DNA from: Acidobacteriota bacterium | GTDB taxonomy: Bacteria > Acidobacteriota > Holophagae > Acanthopleuribacterales > Acanthopleuribacteraceae | Direction of reading: 5' to 3' | Length of the DNA: 64,000 nucleotides | Assembly: GCA_020439745.1 (NCBI GenBank) | Contig: JAGQSC010000021.1 | Coordinates: 186,001 to 250,000 of the forward strand | In this document: positions 53,604 through 63,700 of the stretch, one piece after another | Layout: each line of letters begins with the position of its first letter | Position numbering within the stretch: the stretch's first letter is position 1 | Notes under the pieces: generated by a model | What the model was told of the DNA's origin: nothing | The model's input: the letters and a program-made list of their open reading frames with translations, nothing else | Database searches by the model: none | Made by a program: the position numbers and the translations under genes

Positions 53604-55027
53604 GGTTTTTCTCCTTGAATGCACTGCACTTGACGCTTACCTGCATCAAATGCCGATTCATTAAATGGAATCATCGAACATTTGTGCTTCATGGCGTGAC
53701 GAATGGTGTGAATCAGCGCATCGGTCGGGAAGATATGCGTGACTTCGGCCAGTGCACCCAAGGCCGCAATGTTCTTGATCAGCGGGAACCCCACACTAAC
53801 CCCAATATCGGTCAAAGGCGCAGCGTAGACCGTTACGCCTTCAGGCAGATCGGGTAGGTCGTGGATCACCGTACTGTCGTAAACAATGCAACCACCCGGC
53901 TGCACCGTGGGTCCGAATTTGGCCAGACTCGGCGCGTTGAAGGCGACGAGAATATGGGGCTGAGTCGCCGAAGGTGTGAGAACCTGCTCACGGGCGATGT
54001 GCACGTCGGCAAATGAAGTGCCCCCGCGAGATTCTGGTCCATAGCTGGGGATATAAGTGGCATCAAAGCCCTCGTTTACGCCGCATTGAGCCAACAACAT
54101 GGCGGCCGTTTGGGCGCCGTCACCGCCCGCACCGGCGAGTTTGATCGCCACATCATCGGGGTGAATATGGCTGGGGAACCCGTTGAATCTGGGCACATCA
54201 TCTTGATCTGCGTGCAATGCCTGTAACAACTTCACGGGATCAAATTCGGGAACCCTCCTTGGGAACCAGGGCTCACGCACCATGTCCTTTTTTACGCCCA
54301 ATGGATACACGGGCACCATTTGTTCTTTGACCCAGGTTTCGGCGTCTTGTGGCGACTTTTTAAGATGGGTAGGGCATTCGGCCAAGACTTCGATGAACGA
54401 GAACCCAATGTTTTCCACTTGCAGCTTCAGGCCCTTCATGATCGCCTTCTTGGCGCGCATCCGTTGTTTGTTGTCGTAAAGCGCCACGCGCTCTACATAA
54501 ACGGGCCCATCCAACTGCGCAATAAGCTCTGCCATCCGAATCGGCTGACCCGCCATCATGTCCCTTCCCATGGGGGTCGTCGTTGTGGTCTGCTCCATAA
54601 GTGTGGTTGGTGCCAATTGACCGCCTGTCATGCCATAGATGGCGTTGTTGATAAAGACCACGGTGATGGGGATGCCCAACTGGGCTGCATGAATAATTTC
54701 AGCCAGCCCAATGGAAGCTAGGTCACCGTCACCTTGGTAACTGATGACGATGGACTCTGGGTTTGCCAGCTTGTGGCCCAAAGCTACAGCAGGTGCGCGC
54801 CCATGGGCAGCTTGTGTGTTGCCCACATCCAGGTAGTAATAAAGAAACACCGCGCAACCTACAGGTGAAACTGCCACAGTTCGGTCTTTGATGTTCAGTT
54901 CATCAATGCAGTCAGCAAGGTACTTGTGCACCAGTCCATGGCCGCATCCCGGGCAATAATGTGTGGCCTGTCCCTTGAGGCCTTCGCCGTGTGCGTGACG
55001 TTCGAAATGTGGATAGAATGCGGTCAT
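53597..55027 (-). CDS. 2-oxoacid:ferredoxin oxidoreductase, fused beta and gamma subunits
   Basis: A 476-residue protein. The N-terminal half is the thiamine-diphosphate subunit (HYCPGCGHG, GDGDLASIGLAEIIHAAQLG, VFINNAIYGMTGGQ) and the C-terminal half is the gamma subunit (IKLAGAGGDGAQTAAMLLA, PSYGPESRGGTSFADVHI). It decarboxylates 2-oxoacids oxidatively to acyl-CoA, with electrons to ferredoxin. Start ATG 55027 overlaps the alpha gene stop (ATGA). Branched-chain acids, pyruvate or 2-oxoglutarate are possible; the neighbouring IcmF favours branched-chain. Confidence 0.92.
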   Translation of the reverse strand: MTAFYPHFERHAHGEGLKGQATHYCPGCGHGLVHKYLADCIDELNIKDRTVAVSPVGCAVFLYYYLDVGNTQAAHGRAPAVALGHKLANPESIVISYQGDGDLASIGLAEIIHAAQLGIPITVVFINNAIYGMTGGQLAPTTLMEQTTTTTPMGRDMMAGQPIRMAELIAQLDGPVYVERVALYDNKQRMRAKKAIMKGLKLQVENIGFSFIEVLAECPTHLKKSPQDAETWVKEQMVPVYPLGVKKDMVREPWFPRRVPEFDPVKLLQALHADQDDVPRFNGFPSHIHPDDVAIKLAGAGGDGAQTAAMLLAQCGVNEGFDATYIPSYGPESRGGTSFADVHIAREQVLTPSATQPHILVAFNAPSLAKFGPTVQPGGCIVYDSTVIHDLPDLPEGVTVYAAPLTDIGVSVGFPLIKNIAALGALAEVTHIFPTDALIHTIRHAMKHKCSMIPFNESAFDAGKRQVQCIQGEKPC

Positions 55028-56388
55028 ACACCCACCTCCTGAATTTGGTGCACCATCGCCACAATGTCGTGAGACTGGGGCAGGATGCCGCCGAACCTGC
55101 GCAGATGCGTGAGGGTCGGTAAAGTTAGGTTTTTGTGGCTTGCTGCCAATCTCAGCTCGTCTTCCAGCTGCCCGTTGCTGGCTTCCACGACCAGAATGTG
55201 ACGCACTTTTTCGAATACAGGTGTTGCCTTGTCAATTGGGAATGGCCAGAGCGTGATCGGTCGGAACAGTCCCACTTTGTGGCCTTCGCGACGAAGCCTA
55301 TCTACCGCGCCATGTGCCATTCGGGCTGGCGTGTTGCAGGCCACAATCAGAATCTCTGCATCGTCGCAATGGAACAATTCAGCACGCTGTTCTGCATGGG
55401 TCATGGCCTCATACTTGGCGTTCAGATGTAAATTGTGGGCTTCGAGATCCGATTCCCCGAGGTAAATGGAGCAAATAAGATTGCCGCGGTGTAGCGCGTC
55501 ACCGTGAACGGCCCAAGCTGGTATTCCTGGCTGGTGCATCTCTGCGGGTAACTTTACTTTGCCCGTAATTTGGCCAAGATACCCGTCTCCCAACACCACC
55601 ACAGGATTTCGATACTTAAAAGTCAATTCGAATGCCAGCATGGTGAGATCGAGCATCTCTTGGGGTGTTGTGGGTGCAAGTACGATCGCTTGTGTGTTTC
55701 CGTGACCCAAGCCGTGACAGGCGAGTTTGATGTCAGCTTGTTCCGGTGCAATGTTGCCCAACCCTGGTCCGCCGCGCATGATGTTGACAAATACACCGGG
55801 CACTTCGGACCCCACCATGTACGAAATGCCTTCTAACATCAAGCTGAATCCTGGGGACGATGTGAAAGTCATGGTGGGAAGCCCTGCACCTCCGCAGCCG
55901 TACATCAGGTTTACCGCGGCCACCTCACTGCATGCCTGTAGAAAGACACCGTTCATTTCGGGCAGAATCTTGGCCATCAGTTCAGCACCTTCGGTGGAAG
56001 GCGTGATGGGATAACCAAAGAAATGGCGACATCCGGCCAGCAAGGCCCCGATCGCTGAAGCATAGGTACCCTTGATCATCAAATCATTGACGTTGGGCAG
56101 TGCCACATCGCGTCCCGGAATATCGTAGGGTGTCGGCGCATCGCTCCGTCGCGGACCGAACATTTCGTGTGGGTCTGTATCTTCAGACGGTTGCAGCCCG
56201 TAGGGTTCTGGGCAGGCCACGAAACAAAGACCGCATCGATTGCATTCGGTGGGGTCAAAGGTAATGGGTGTGAGGCCGGATCGAGCATTGATCTCAGATC
56301 CAAGCGCAAAACAGTGCTTGGGGCAGGCCTCTACGCAGCGACCGCAACCCTTGCAATAGTCCTCGAACAGGACAGGCTGAACTTTCAT
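55024..56388 (-). CDS. 2-oxoacid:ferredoxin oxidoreductase, fused delta (ferredoxin) and alpha subunits
   Basis: A 454-residue protein; GGAG precedes ATG 56388. Residues 1-70 form a two-cluster ferredoxin (CKGCGRCVEACP, CNRCGLCFVACP), and the rest is the alpha subunit (GYPITPSTEGAELMA, EVAAVNLMYGCGGAGLPTMTFTSS). With the next gene this makes a complete VorB-like complex in two polypeptides. It is first in the operon. Substrate as for the partner subunit. Confidence 0.92.
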   Translation of the reverse strand: MKVQPVLFEDYCKGCGRCVEACPKHCFALGSEINARSGLTPITFDPTECNRCGLCFVACPEPYGLQPSEDTDPHEMFGPRRSDAPTPYDIPGRDVALPNVNDLMIKGTYASAIGALLAGCRHFFGYPITPSTEGAELMAKILPEMNGVFLQACSEVAAVNLMYGCGGAGLPTMTFTSSPGFSLMLEGISYMVGSEVPGVFVNIMRGGPGLGNIAPEQADIKLACHGLGHGNTQAIVLAPTTPQEMLDLTMLAFELTFKYRNPVVVLGDGYLGQITGKVKLPAEMHQPGIPAWAVHGDALHRGNLICSIYLGESDLEAHNLHLNAKYEAMTHAEQRAELFHCDDAEILIVACNTPARMAHGAVDRLRREGHKVGLFRPITLWPFPIDKATPVFEKVRHILVVEASNGQLEDELRLAASHKNLTLPTLTHLRRFGGILPQSHDIVAMVHQIQEVGV

Positions 56389-56537
56389 GTGTGACTCCTT
56401 ACGACACTCCTGTGTACAAACACACCCAAAAACAGGAGTTTCTGGTCGTCTAATCCAAATTTAATGCCTGGATGCGTATGCTGTCAACTGTTGTGAGCGC
56501 TGCAAGGACGTTCAATAATGAATGGAGAGGTGTGACC

Positions 56538-58016
56538 ATGTGGTTTCTGGTTATCTTAGCGTTTGCCGACTGGATAGTCGCACCAAGTGGCGGCCAGTTC
56601 ACCCAGGTACAGAACGCCCTGAACGCAGCGGGTCCAGGTGACCGGATCCTGGTGCGCGACGGCGTGTACCACGAACAACTGGTGTTCCCCGCCTCAGGAT
56701 CACCCGGTTCACCGATCCAAATAATGGCCGACAGTGGGCACGCACCCATACTTGACGGGACGGGCTTCGTCGGCGGCAACATGATGCTCATCGAGAATCG
56801 GTCGCACCTTGAAATCGACGGATTCGAGATCCGCAATCTCAGCCAGATCAATGATGGATCTGCGGTGCGTATCCTGGGGTCGGGTACGCATATTACCGTG
56901 CGGAATTGTCATATCCACCACATGCTAGGGATGCATGCCATGGCTATTACCGTCTATGGAACATCCGCCACTGCACTCAGTCAGATCACTATTGAGGACA
57001 ATTGGATCCATGACTGCGAGCCTTCGCAAAGCGAAGCCATTACACTCAACGGCAATGTGGACGGTTTCACCGTCTCAGGAAATACAGTCACGGACGTTAA
57101 TAACATCGCCATCGATTTCATTGGTGGTGAGACCAGCATTAACCCGAACCCAACGCTTGTGGCTCGTAACGGCGTCTGCCGCAACAATGTGGTCAGACGG
57201 TCCCGGTCAAATTACGGCGGAGGCTACGGAGCGGGGATCTACGTGGACGGTGGTTCGGATATCGTAATCGAAGCCAACGATGTCTCACAAAGTGATTTGG
57301 GCATCGAGATAGGCGCGGAAAATGCCGGCACCACCACACGTAACATCATCGTGCGCAACAATTGGGTCCACCAAAACGATAAGGCAGGCCTGGTTTTTGG
57401 TGGGTTTGACATGTCGGTGGGCCGGGTCGAGGACTGCTTCTTTGTCAACAACACCTGTTACCTGAATGACACGCTCGGTGAAGGGCTGGGCGAATTGTGG
57501 ATTCAGTGGGCCAGTAATAATGTCGTTCGCAATAATATTTTTGTGGGGCGATCCGGAGAAACCATTCACTATTCGGAGTCTGGAAACACGGCAAATACCT
57601 TGGATTTCAACCTTTGGTATGCAACGGGCGGCCAGCCAGCTTGGGAGTGGCGGAGTGTGCATTATGCCAGTTACGCTGCCTTTATGGCTGGGACAGGTCA
57701 AGACGCAAACGGCCTCTTTGCCGACCCTTTGCTGGTAGACCCCAACAATGGCGATGGGCACCTGATGGTTGGCTCTCCAGCCCAGGACAGTGGAGATCCG
57801 GCTGCCTCACCAGCTGTTTCGGGTACCGTTGATTTCGATAACAATCCCCGATTCATAGGCGTGTTGGATCGCGGCATGGATGAGATATTTGCGACCTGTA
57901 TGCCGAACGTCTTTGCCCAATGGCGTAGCGCGGTATCGGTATGCGGCGCCAGTGTATTGACCGTGCGTGAACTGGTGGGTTTGATTAACCAGACCTGTGT
58001 CTGCCCGACGCTCTAG
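56538..58016 (+). CDS. Secreted right-handed beta-helix protein
   Basis: A 492-residue exported protein from ATG 56538 (AGAGG upstream). After a leader (MWFLVILAFADWIVA) the DRILVRDGVYHEQLVF start and successive rungs (ITVRNCHIHHM, NIIVRNNWVHQNDKAGLVF, NNVVRNNIFVGRSG) give a parallel beta-helix as in PL9/DUF1565-type polysaccharide lyases. NYGGGYGAGIYVDGG marks one side of the helix. A short C-terminal domain with four Cys (ATCMPNVFAQWRSAV) may anchor or sort it. Activity not certain. It shares CTAG with the convergent gene. Confidence 0.85.
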   Translation: MWFLVILAFADWIVAPSGGQFTQVQNALNAAGPGDRILVRDGVYHEQLVFPASGSPGSPIQIMADSGHAPILDGTGFVGGNMMLIENRSHLEIDGFEIRNLSQINDGSAVRILGSGTHITVRNCHIHHMLGMHAMAITVYGTSATALSQITIEDNWIHDCEPSQSEAITLNGNVDGFTVSGNTVTDVNNIAIDFIGGETSINPNPTLVARNGVCRNNVVRRSRSNYGGGYGAGIYVDGGSDIVIEANDVSQSDLGIEIGAENAGTTTRNIIVRNNWVHQNDKAGLVFGGFDMSVGRVEDCFFVNNTCYLNDTLGEGLGELWIQWASNNVVRNNIFVGRSGETIHYSESGNTANTLDFNLWYATGGQPAWEWRSVHYASYAAFMAGTGQDANGLFADPLLVDPNNGDGHLMVGSPAQDSGDPAASPAVSGTVDFDNNPRFIGVLDRGMDEIFATCMPNVFAQWRSAVSVCGASVLTVRELVGLINQTCVCPTL

Positions 58017-58711
58017 GGCGCCTTGAAATCCTCGGAAGGCTCACTGATGGGGACGACTTCAAACAGGTAGCCAGGGACAACATGGGGTCTGGTTCCGCGA
58101 AGCAGGGTGACGTCTAAGGGCTCCGTCGAGTGGATCACGATGGTGGCGGTATCGGGTGTCACCAACTCGTCTAACAACCACAGACCTTTGTGGAGTCGGG
58201 GAAGACCGTCGGTGAGCTCGACCACATTGATGTCCGAGCCATCTGATGCGCGCACATATGCGGTAATTATCGCGGGGTCGACTCCGAAGTTAACTGCGGC
58301 CATGCCATCAAAGATGTATTCCGGCTCTCCAGGATAGATAAGGAAATCCGTGTATCGTTGTGGACTCTCGATGAGGTGAGCGGTCGCGCCCTGTCCGTCG
58401 TAGAGTTGATAGCCGATGGTCACGCCACAGTGCGTGTCGCCAAGTATTTGAAAGTGGCTGACGGGGTTGGTCCCAAATACGTCGTCCGACTTGTACTTGA
58501 TGGACTGGTGGCCTTGGAGCGAGAAACTGACGTCGGGAAGGCGATTGCCCTCGATGTCATAGGGCAGGAATTGAATGTCACAGGGAATATCTCTGAAGTT
58601 CGTCACGAAAAGATAGGTTTCAAAGGGTTGAGTGGTGGGTGTGACATGGTCGATGAAGCGAATTTGAGCGAAGAGGCTAACAAATGAGAAAAGAGGTATC
58701 AATACTTTCAA
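58013..58711 (-). CDS. Exported protein of unknown function
   Basis: A 232-residue protein. TTG 58711 is preferred because AGGGAG lies six bases upstream and a signal peptide follows directly (KVLIPLFSFVSLFAQ); ATG 58738 has no such site. The mature part is beta-rich with two short Cys sites (DIPCDIQFLP, GDTHCGVTIGY). It resembles small immunoglobulin-like secreted proteins but no family is recognised. It converges with the beta-helix gene. Confidence 0.62.
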   Translation of the reverse strand: MKVLIPLFSFVSLFAQIRFIDHVTPTTQPFETYLFVTNFRDIPCDIQFLPYDIEGNRLPDVSFSLQGHQSIKYKSDDVFGTNPVSHFQILGDTHCGVTIGYQLYDGQGATAHLIESPQRYTDFLIYPGEPEYIFDGMAAVNFGVDPAIITAYVRASDGSDINVVELTDGLPRLHKGLWLLDELVTPDTATIVIHSTEPLDVTLLRGTRPHVVPGYLFEVVPISEPSEDFKAP

Positions 58712-58850
58712 GGCGTGCTCCCTGTGAACGAAATCCATTCAGGCAACAATAGCCGAAAACGCCAAGTCCAAGCTAGATCATTGTTGGCCCACGGAGGTCC
58801 CTTTGCTATGCTTGCGGCGTTGCGGATTCAAAAGGTCTGGAGTTACCCCA

Positions 58851-60080
58851 ATGGAAAACATGAACCACCTGGCGCCACATGCGCGATTCAAAATCGAAGA
58901 AGACAACATCTTCAAGGTAGGTGCCAAGGCGAAGGCAGCCAAAGAACAGTTTGGTGCAGCTCAAGTCGTTGACGGCAGCATCGGCATTTTGCTGGATGAT
59001 CAGGGCCAGTTGGCACTGATGAAATCTGTCGATCAGGCGACTGCGCTTCTCAAAGGTGAGGAACTGGCACCTTATGCCCCGATCGGTGGTCTTGCTAGCT
59101 TCAATGAAGACGTAGTGTCTTACCTGTTTGGCCAACCCAAGGGTCCAGTCAAGGCAATTGCCACTGCGGGTGCAACAGGTGCGGTGTCGCAGATGGTTTG
59201 GAACATGCTGTCCATGGGCGACATGTTCATCACCCACGACTATTTTTGGTCGCCCTATCGGGCGATTGCGCGCAATTACGTTCGTAAGTTGGTTACCTTT
59301 CAGACGTTTACGGAAACAGGCGGGTTTAATGTCGCCGGGGCATTGGAGGAGGTTCGTCGCTGCTTGGATATTCAAGGCCGAGCGTTGCTGGTCATCAACG
59401 TGCCTTGTCACAACCCCACAGGGATGGATATGACCATGGAAGAGGCACGATCCCTAAAAGATGGTCTGGTCGCATTGGCCCGCAACAATCCTCAAAAACC
59501 GATTACGCTGCTCATTGACGGGGCCTATTGGGAGTTTGGCGACGCAACTGCCAACAGTGCCCTGCTGAACACGTTTACAAACCTGCCAGACAACCTCTTG
59601 TTCACACTGGCTTATTCGATTTCCAAGAGCTTGACTCGCTATGGATTCCGCACGGGTGCGCTAGCTTTTTGTCACAGTCGCACCGAGGTGATCGACGAAC
59701 TGGTTGGCACGTTTGTGTCGTCCATCCGCGCAACTTGGTCTAATACCACGCGCATTGGCCAAGCGGTATTCTCCAAGATCTACAGGAACACTGAATTGCG
59801 TGCCCAACTTCAGGCGGAACAAACGGCATTTGCAACGCTGTGTAACCAACGTGGTGCCACCTTCGTTGCTGAATCGGATCGCATCGGCCTGCCGCATACA
59901 CCTTATAAGAAGGGTTTTTTCACCATACTTCCCACCGCCAATCCGCAGCAGGTGGCGGATCGCTTGGCTCAAGAACGCATCTTCCTGGTGCCCATGAAAA
60001 ACGGTGTGCGCATCGCCTTCTGTGCGTTGCCTACCCATCAGATTCATGGACTGGCGGAACGTATCGCCAAATTCATCTGA
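58851..60080 (+). CDS. Class I/II aminotransferase
   Basis: A 409-residue PLP enzyme; GGAG lies eight bases before ATG 58851. NPTGMDMT, LLIDGAYWEFGD and the Schiff-base Lys in YSISKSLTRYGFRTG are fold-type I marks, and NGVRIAFCALP holds the Arg that clamps the carboxylate. Closest in style to aspartate/aromatic aminotransferases of fermenting bacteria. It would make 2-oxoacids from amino acids and so feed the oxidoreductase on the other strand. The ferredoxin gene follows 13 bases later. Confidence 0.88.
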   Translation: MENMNHLAPHARFKIEEDNIFKVGAKAKAAKEQFGAAQVVDGSIGILLDDQGQLALMKSVDQATALLKGEELAPYAPIGGLASFNEDVVSYLFGQPKGPVKAIATAGATGAVSQMVWNMLSMGDMFITHDYFWSPYRAIARNYVRKLVTFQTFTETGGFNVAGALEEVRRCLDIQGRALLVINVPCHNPTGMDMTMEEARSLKDGLVALARNNPQKPITLLIDGAYWEFGDATANSALLNTFTNLPDNLLFTLAYSISKSLTRYGFRTGALAFCHSRTEVIDELVGTFVSSIRATWSNTTRIGQAVFSKIYRNTELRAQLQAEQTAFATLCNQRGATFVAESDRIGLPHTPYKKGFFTILPTANPQQVADRLAQERIFLVPMKNGVRIAFCALPTHQIHGLAERIAKFI

Positions 60081-60093
60081 CCTCGGAGGAGGG

Positions 60094-60699
60094 ATGAACG
60101 ACAAAGTCGACAATCCCGACCGCAAGGCTTTTTTTCGTGAATCGTTGCGATTGTTGAAAAAGGGTCTATCAACGCAAGTCAAACGCAGTGTCATGAAGCG
60201 TCTTGATGGCCCCTTGCGTCCGCCCGGTGCATTGGAAGAACTCGAGTTCTTGGCCACGTGTACCCGTTGTGAAGCTTGTATCAAGGCGTGCCCTCATTTG
60301 GCGATTCAACGCCTGCCGCAGTCGGCGGGTATGGCGGCCAATACACCGTTTATTCAACCGGACCACCAGCCTTGTTTTTTGTGTGCCGACACGCCATGCG
60401 TGACGGCCTGCGAACCGAAAGCGTTGGTACTCGCAACAGGCCAAGCGATTCACATGGGGACGGCCGTCATTGACGAAGAAAAGTGCCTCACCTACCGCGA
60501 TAAAGTGTGTACGTTGTGTTATGACGCATGTCCTTTTCCCGAACAGGCGATTACGATCCATAAAAGTTTTCATCCTGAAGTCCTGAGCGGCTGCGTCGGT
60601 TGCGGATTGTGTCAGTATCATTGTCCCACCACGCCATCGGCCGTGCAGGTATTGAGCCCAGTAAGATGGCAAAAACGTCAATCTGAACAACTTTTTTAG
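60094..60699 (+). CDS. NapF/MauM-type multi-cluster ferredoxin
   Basis: A 201-residue protein with GGAGGAGG upstream of ATG 60094. Four Cys groups are seen (CTRCEACIKACP, CFLCADTPCVTAC, CTLCYDACP, CVGCGLCQYHCP), enough for about four [4Fe-4S] clusters, as in NapF/NapG/MauM electron carriers. No Tat signal is visible; it is cytoplasmic. It lies between the aminotransferase and IcmF and may carry electrons from the 2-oxoacid oxidoreductase. Confidence 0.85.
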   Translation: MNDKVDNPDRKAFFRESLRLLKKGLSTQVKRSVMKRLDGPLRPPGALEELEFLATCTRCEACIKACPHLAIQRLPQSAGMAANTPFIQPDHQPCFLCADTPCVTACEPKALVLATGQAIHMGTAVIDEEKCLTYRDKVCTLCYDACPFPEQAITIHKSFHPEVLSGCVGCGLCQYHCPTTPSAVQVLSPVRWQKRQSEQLF

Positions 60700-60748
60700 C
60701 GCCAAGCCCGGTTAAAATAGAGGCCCAACGATGGAGAGGTAGGTACTC

Positions 60749-63700
60749 ATGACGCAGGTGACACAGACACAAGGGGCGAAGCAGGTAGCAACGGAACCCA
60801 GTTATCGCAATAAAATCAGATTCGTAACTGCGGCGTCACTGTTTGACGGACATGATGCGTCAATCAACATCATGCGACGAATCCTGCAGAGCCAAGGTGC
60901 CGAAGTGATCCATTTGGGACACAACCGATCGGTGGGTGAGGTGGTAGATGCCGCCATCCAAGAAGACGTTCAGGGGATTGCCATAAGCTCTTACCAAGGG
61001 GGCCACGTCGAGTACTTCAGCTATATGGTCGAGTTACTACAGCAACGCGGTTGTGGTCATATCAAGGTGTTTGGTGGTGGAGGTGGCGTCATCTCACCCG
61101 ACGAGATTCAAGCACTTGAAGCCTTGGGTGTGGCAAAAATCTTTTCACCCGAAGACGGCTCCCGCCTTGGGCTGGAGGGGATGATTCGCTCCATGTTGGA
61201 GCAATGCGATTTCTCACCGGTAGAAGTGGCCGGCACATCGGATAGCCTCAAACAAGAACCCAACCGAATCGCTCGTCGCATTACCGAGATCGAAACCGGC
61301 ATGCTGCACACGGAGCCCAGCACACAACCCGTTCCTGTATTGGGTATTACGGGAACCGGCGGTGCCGGCAAGTCTTCCTTGACCGACGAAATTGTGCGCC
61401 GTTTCCTCAGTTCCTTTCCGGACAAGAAGCTCGCGATTATTTCGGTGGACCCCTCCAAACGCCGCACGGGTGGTGCACTCTTAGGTGATCGCATTCGGAT
61501 GAACGCAATTTCCTGTCCGGAATCCGAAGGGCATCCGAGGGTCTTTATGCGCTCGCTGGCCACTCGCTCCAGCAATCGTGCGACCAGCGAAGCGGTGGCC
61601 GGTTCGGTCTCAGCGCTGAAGGACGCGGGTTTTGATCTTGTCGTTGTGGAAACAGCCGGGATTGGTCAAAGCGACTCAGAGATTGTGGATCTGGTCGATT
61701 TCTCGATTTATGTGATGACATCTGAGTACGGTGCGGCGACGCAACTCGAAAAGATCGACATGCTGGACCTTGCTGATATGGTGGTGTTGAACAAGTTTGA
61801 GAAACGCGGCGCTGAAGATGCGCTGCGCGATGTGCGAAAACAGGTCAAGCGCAACCGTGGTTGGTTTGATGTGGCTGATGATAATTTGCCGATTTATCCC
61901 ACCATCGCATCTCAATTCAACGATCGCGGAACCAATCGCTTTTTTACCCAAATGGTCAAAGGCCTGAATACCAAATTGGGACTGAGCTGGGAAATCCCTC
62001 AATTTGCACTTGCGGGAATTCCTGAAAAAGCACCGATTATTCCTGGCGAGCGACAGCGTTACCTGGCCGAAATCGCGGATTCTGTGGATGAGTATCGGGC
62101 ATTTGCCAAGCAGCAGGCCCATATCGCACGTACTTTGTACCAGTTAGATGGGTCTATCAAAGCATTGGAGGCTCGATCGGATGAAGGCCAGATTCGCTTC
62201 CGCAGTGATGAAGGCCAAGCGGAGCTGGACCTGACACCTCGCGATACCGCGCACATCATCCAAGAGCTCAAACGCGAACAAAAATTTGTGGAAAACACCC
62301 TGCACCCTGAATGTCGGGCGCTGCTGAAAGCCTGGCCTGCGGCCCGCGAAGCCTATGGCCAGGACGAACTGGTGACCCGAATCAGGGATCGGGAAATACG
62401 CAACGATCTGTTTTCTGTGTCACTTTCCGGGACCCGTGTGCCCCGCGTTGCGTTGCCCGACATGCAGGATTGGGGCGATATGTTGCAATGGCTGTTGCTT
62501 GAGAACGTTCCGGGCGGATTTCCCTATACAGCCGGTGTTTTCCCCTTCAAACGGACGGGTGAAGACCCGACGCGCATGTTCGCTGGGGAAGGAACGCCGG
62601 AACGCACCAATCGCCGTTTCCATTACATTTCTAAAGGCCAGCCAGCTGCACGTTTGTCCACGGCCTTTGATTCCGTAACCCTGTACGGAGAAGACCCTGA
62701 CCGGCGTCCCGACATTTACGGCAAAATCGGCAATTCGGGTGTCTCCATTTGCACCTTGGACGACATGAAAAAGCTCTACAGCGGTTTTGATCTGGTTAAC
62801 CCCACGACGTCTGTGTCGATGACCATTAATGGACCCGCACCGTGTATGTTGGGCTTTTTCCTTAATGCCGCCATTGACCAACAGGTGGAACGATTTCTAA
62901 GGGAGCAGGGCACACTGGATGCCGTTCGGACAACATGGGCCAAACAGTACCAATCCAAAGGACTTGAATTGCCTAGCTATGAAGGTCTGGCGTTTGACGA
63001 GGCCAATGATCGCTGTTTCGGCTTGGGACTGTTGGGCATTAATGGCAGCGATGTCGTGGATCCCGATTGCTACGAGCGCATCCGTGCCAACACATTGAAG
63101 CAGGTGCGAGGTACCGTTCAGGCTGATATTTTGAAAGAAGACCAAGCCCAGAACACCTGTATTTTCTCGACTGAGTTTGCGTTGAAAATGATGGGGGACG
63201 TGCAGTCGTTCTTCACGAAAAACGACGTGCGCAATTACTACAGCGTCTCCATCAGTGGCTATCATATTGCCGAAGCGGGGGCGAACCCCATCACGCAGGC
63301 GGCCTTCACGTTAGCCAATGGCTTTACTTATGTGGAGTACTACTTGTCGCGTGGATTGAACATCGACGACTTTGCGCCCAACCTTTCGTTCTTCTTCAGC
63401 AATGGTCTCGATCCAGAATATGCCGTGATTGGACGCGTGGCCCGTCGTATTTGGGCCATTACCTTGAAAAATAAATACGGCGCCAATAGCCGAAGCCAAA
63501 AACTCAAATACCACATTCAAACTTCGGGACGCTCGTTGCATGCACAGGAAATCGACTTCAACGACATACGCACCACGTTGCAAGCCCTTTATGCAATCAA
63601 TGACAACTGCAATTCGCTGCACACCAATGCATACGACGAGGCGATCACCACGCCAACGGAAGAAAGCGTTCGCCGTGCCCTAGCTATCCAGTTGATCGTC

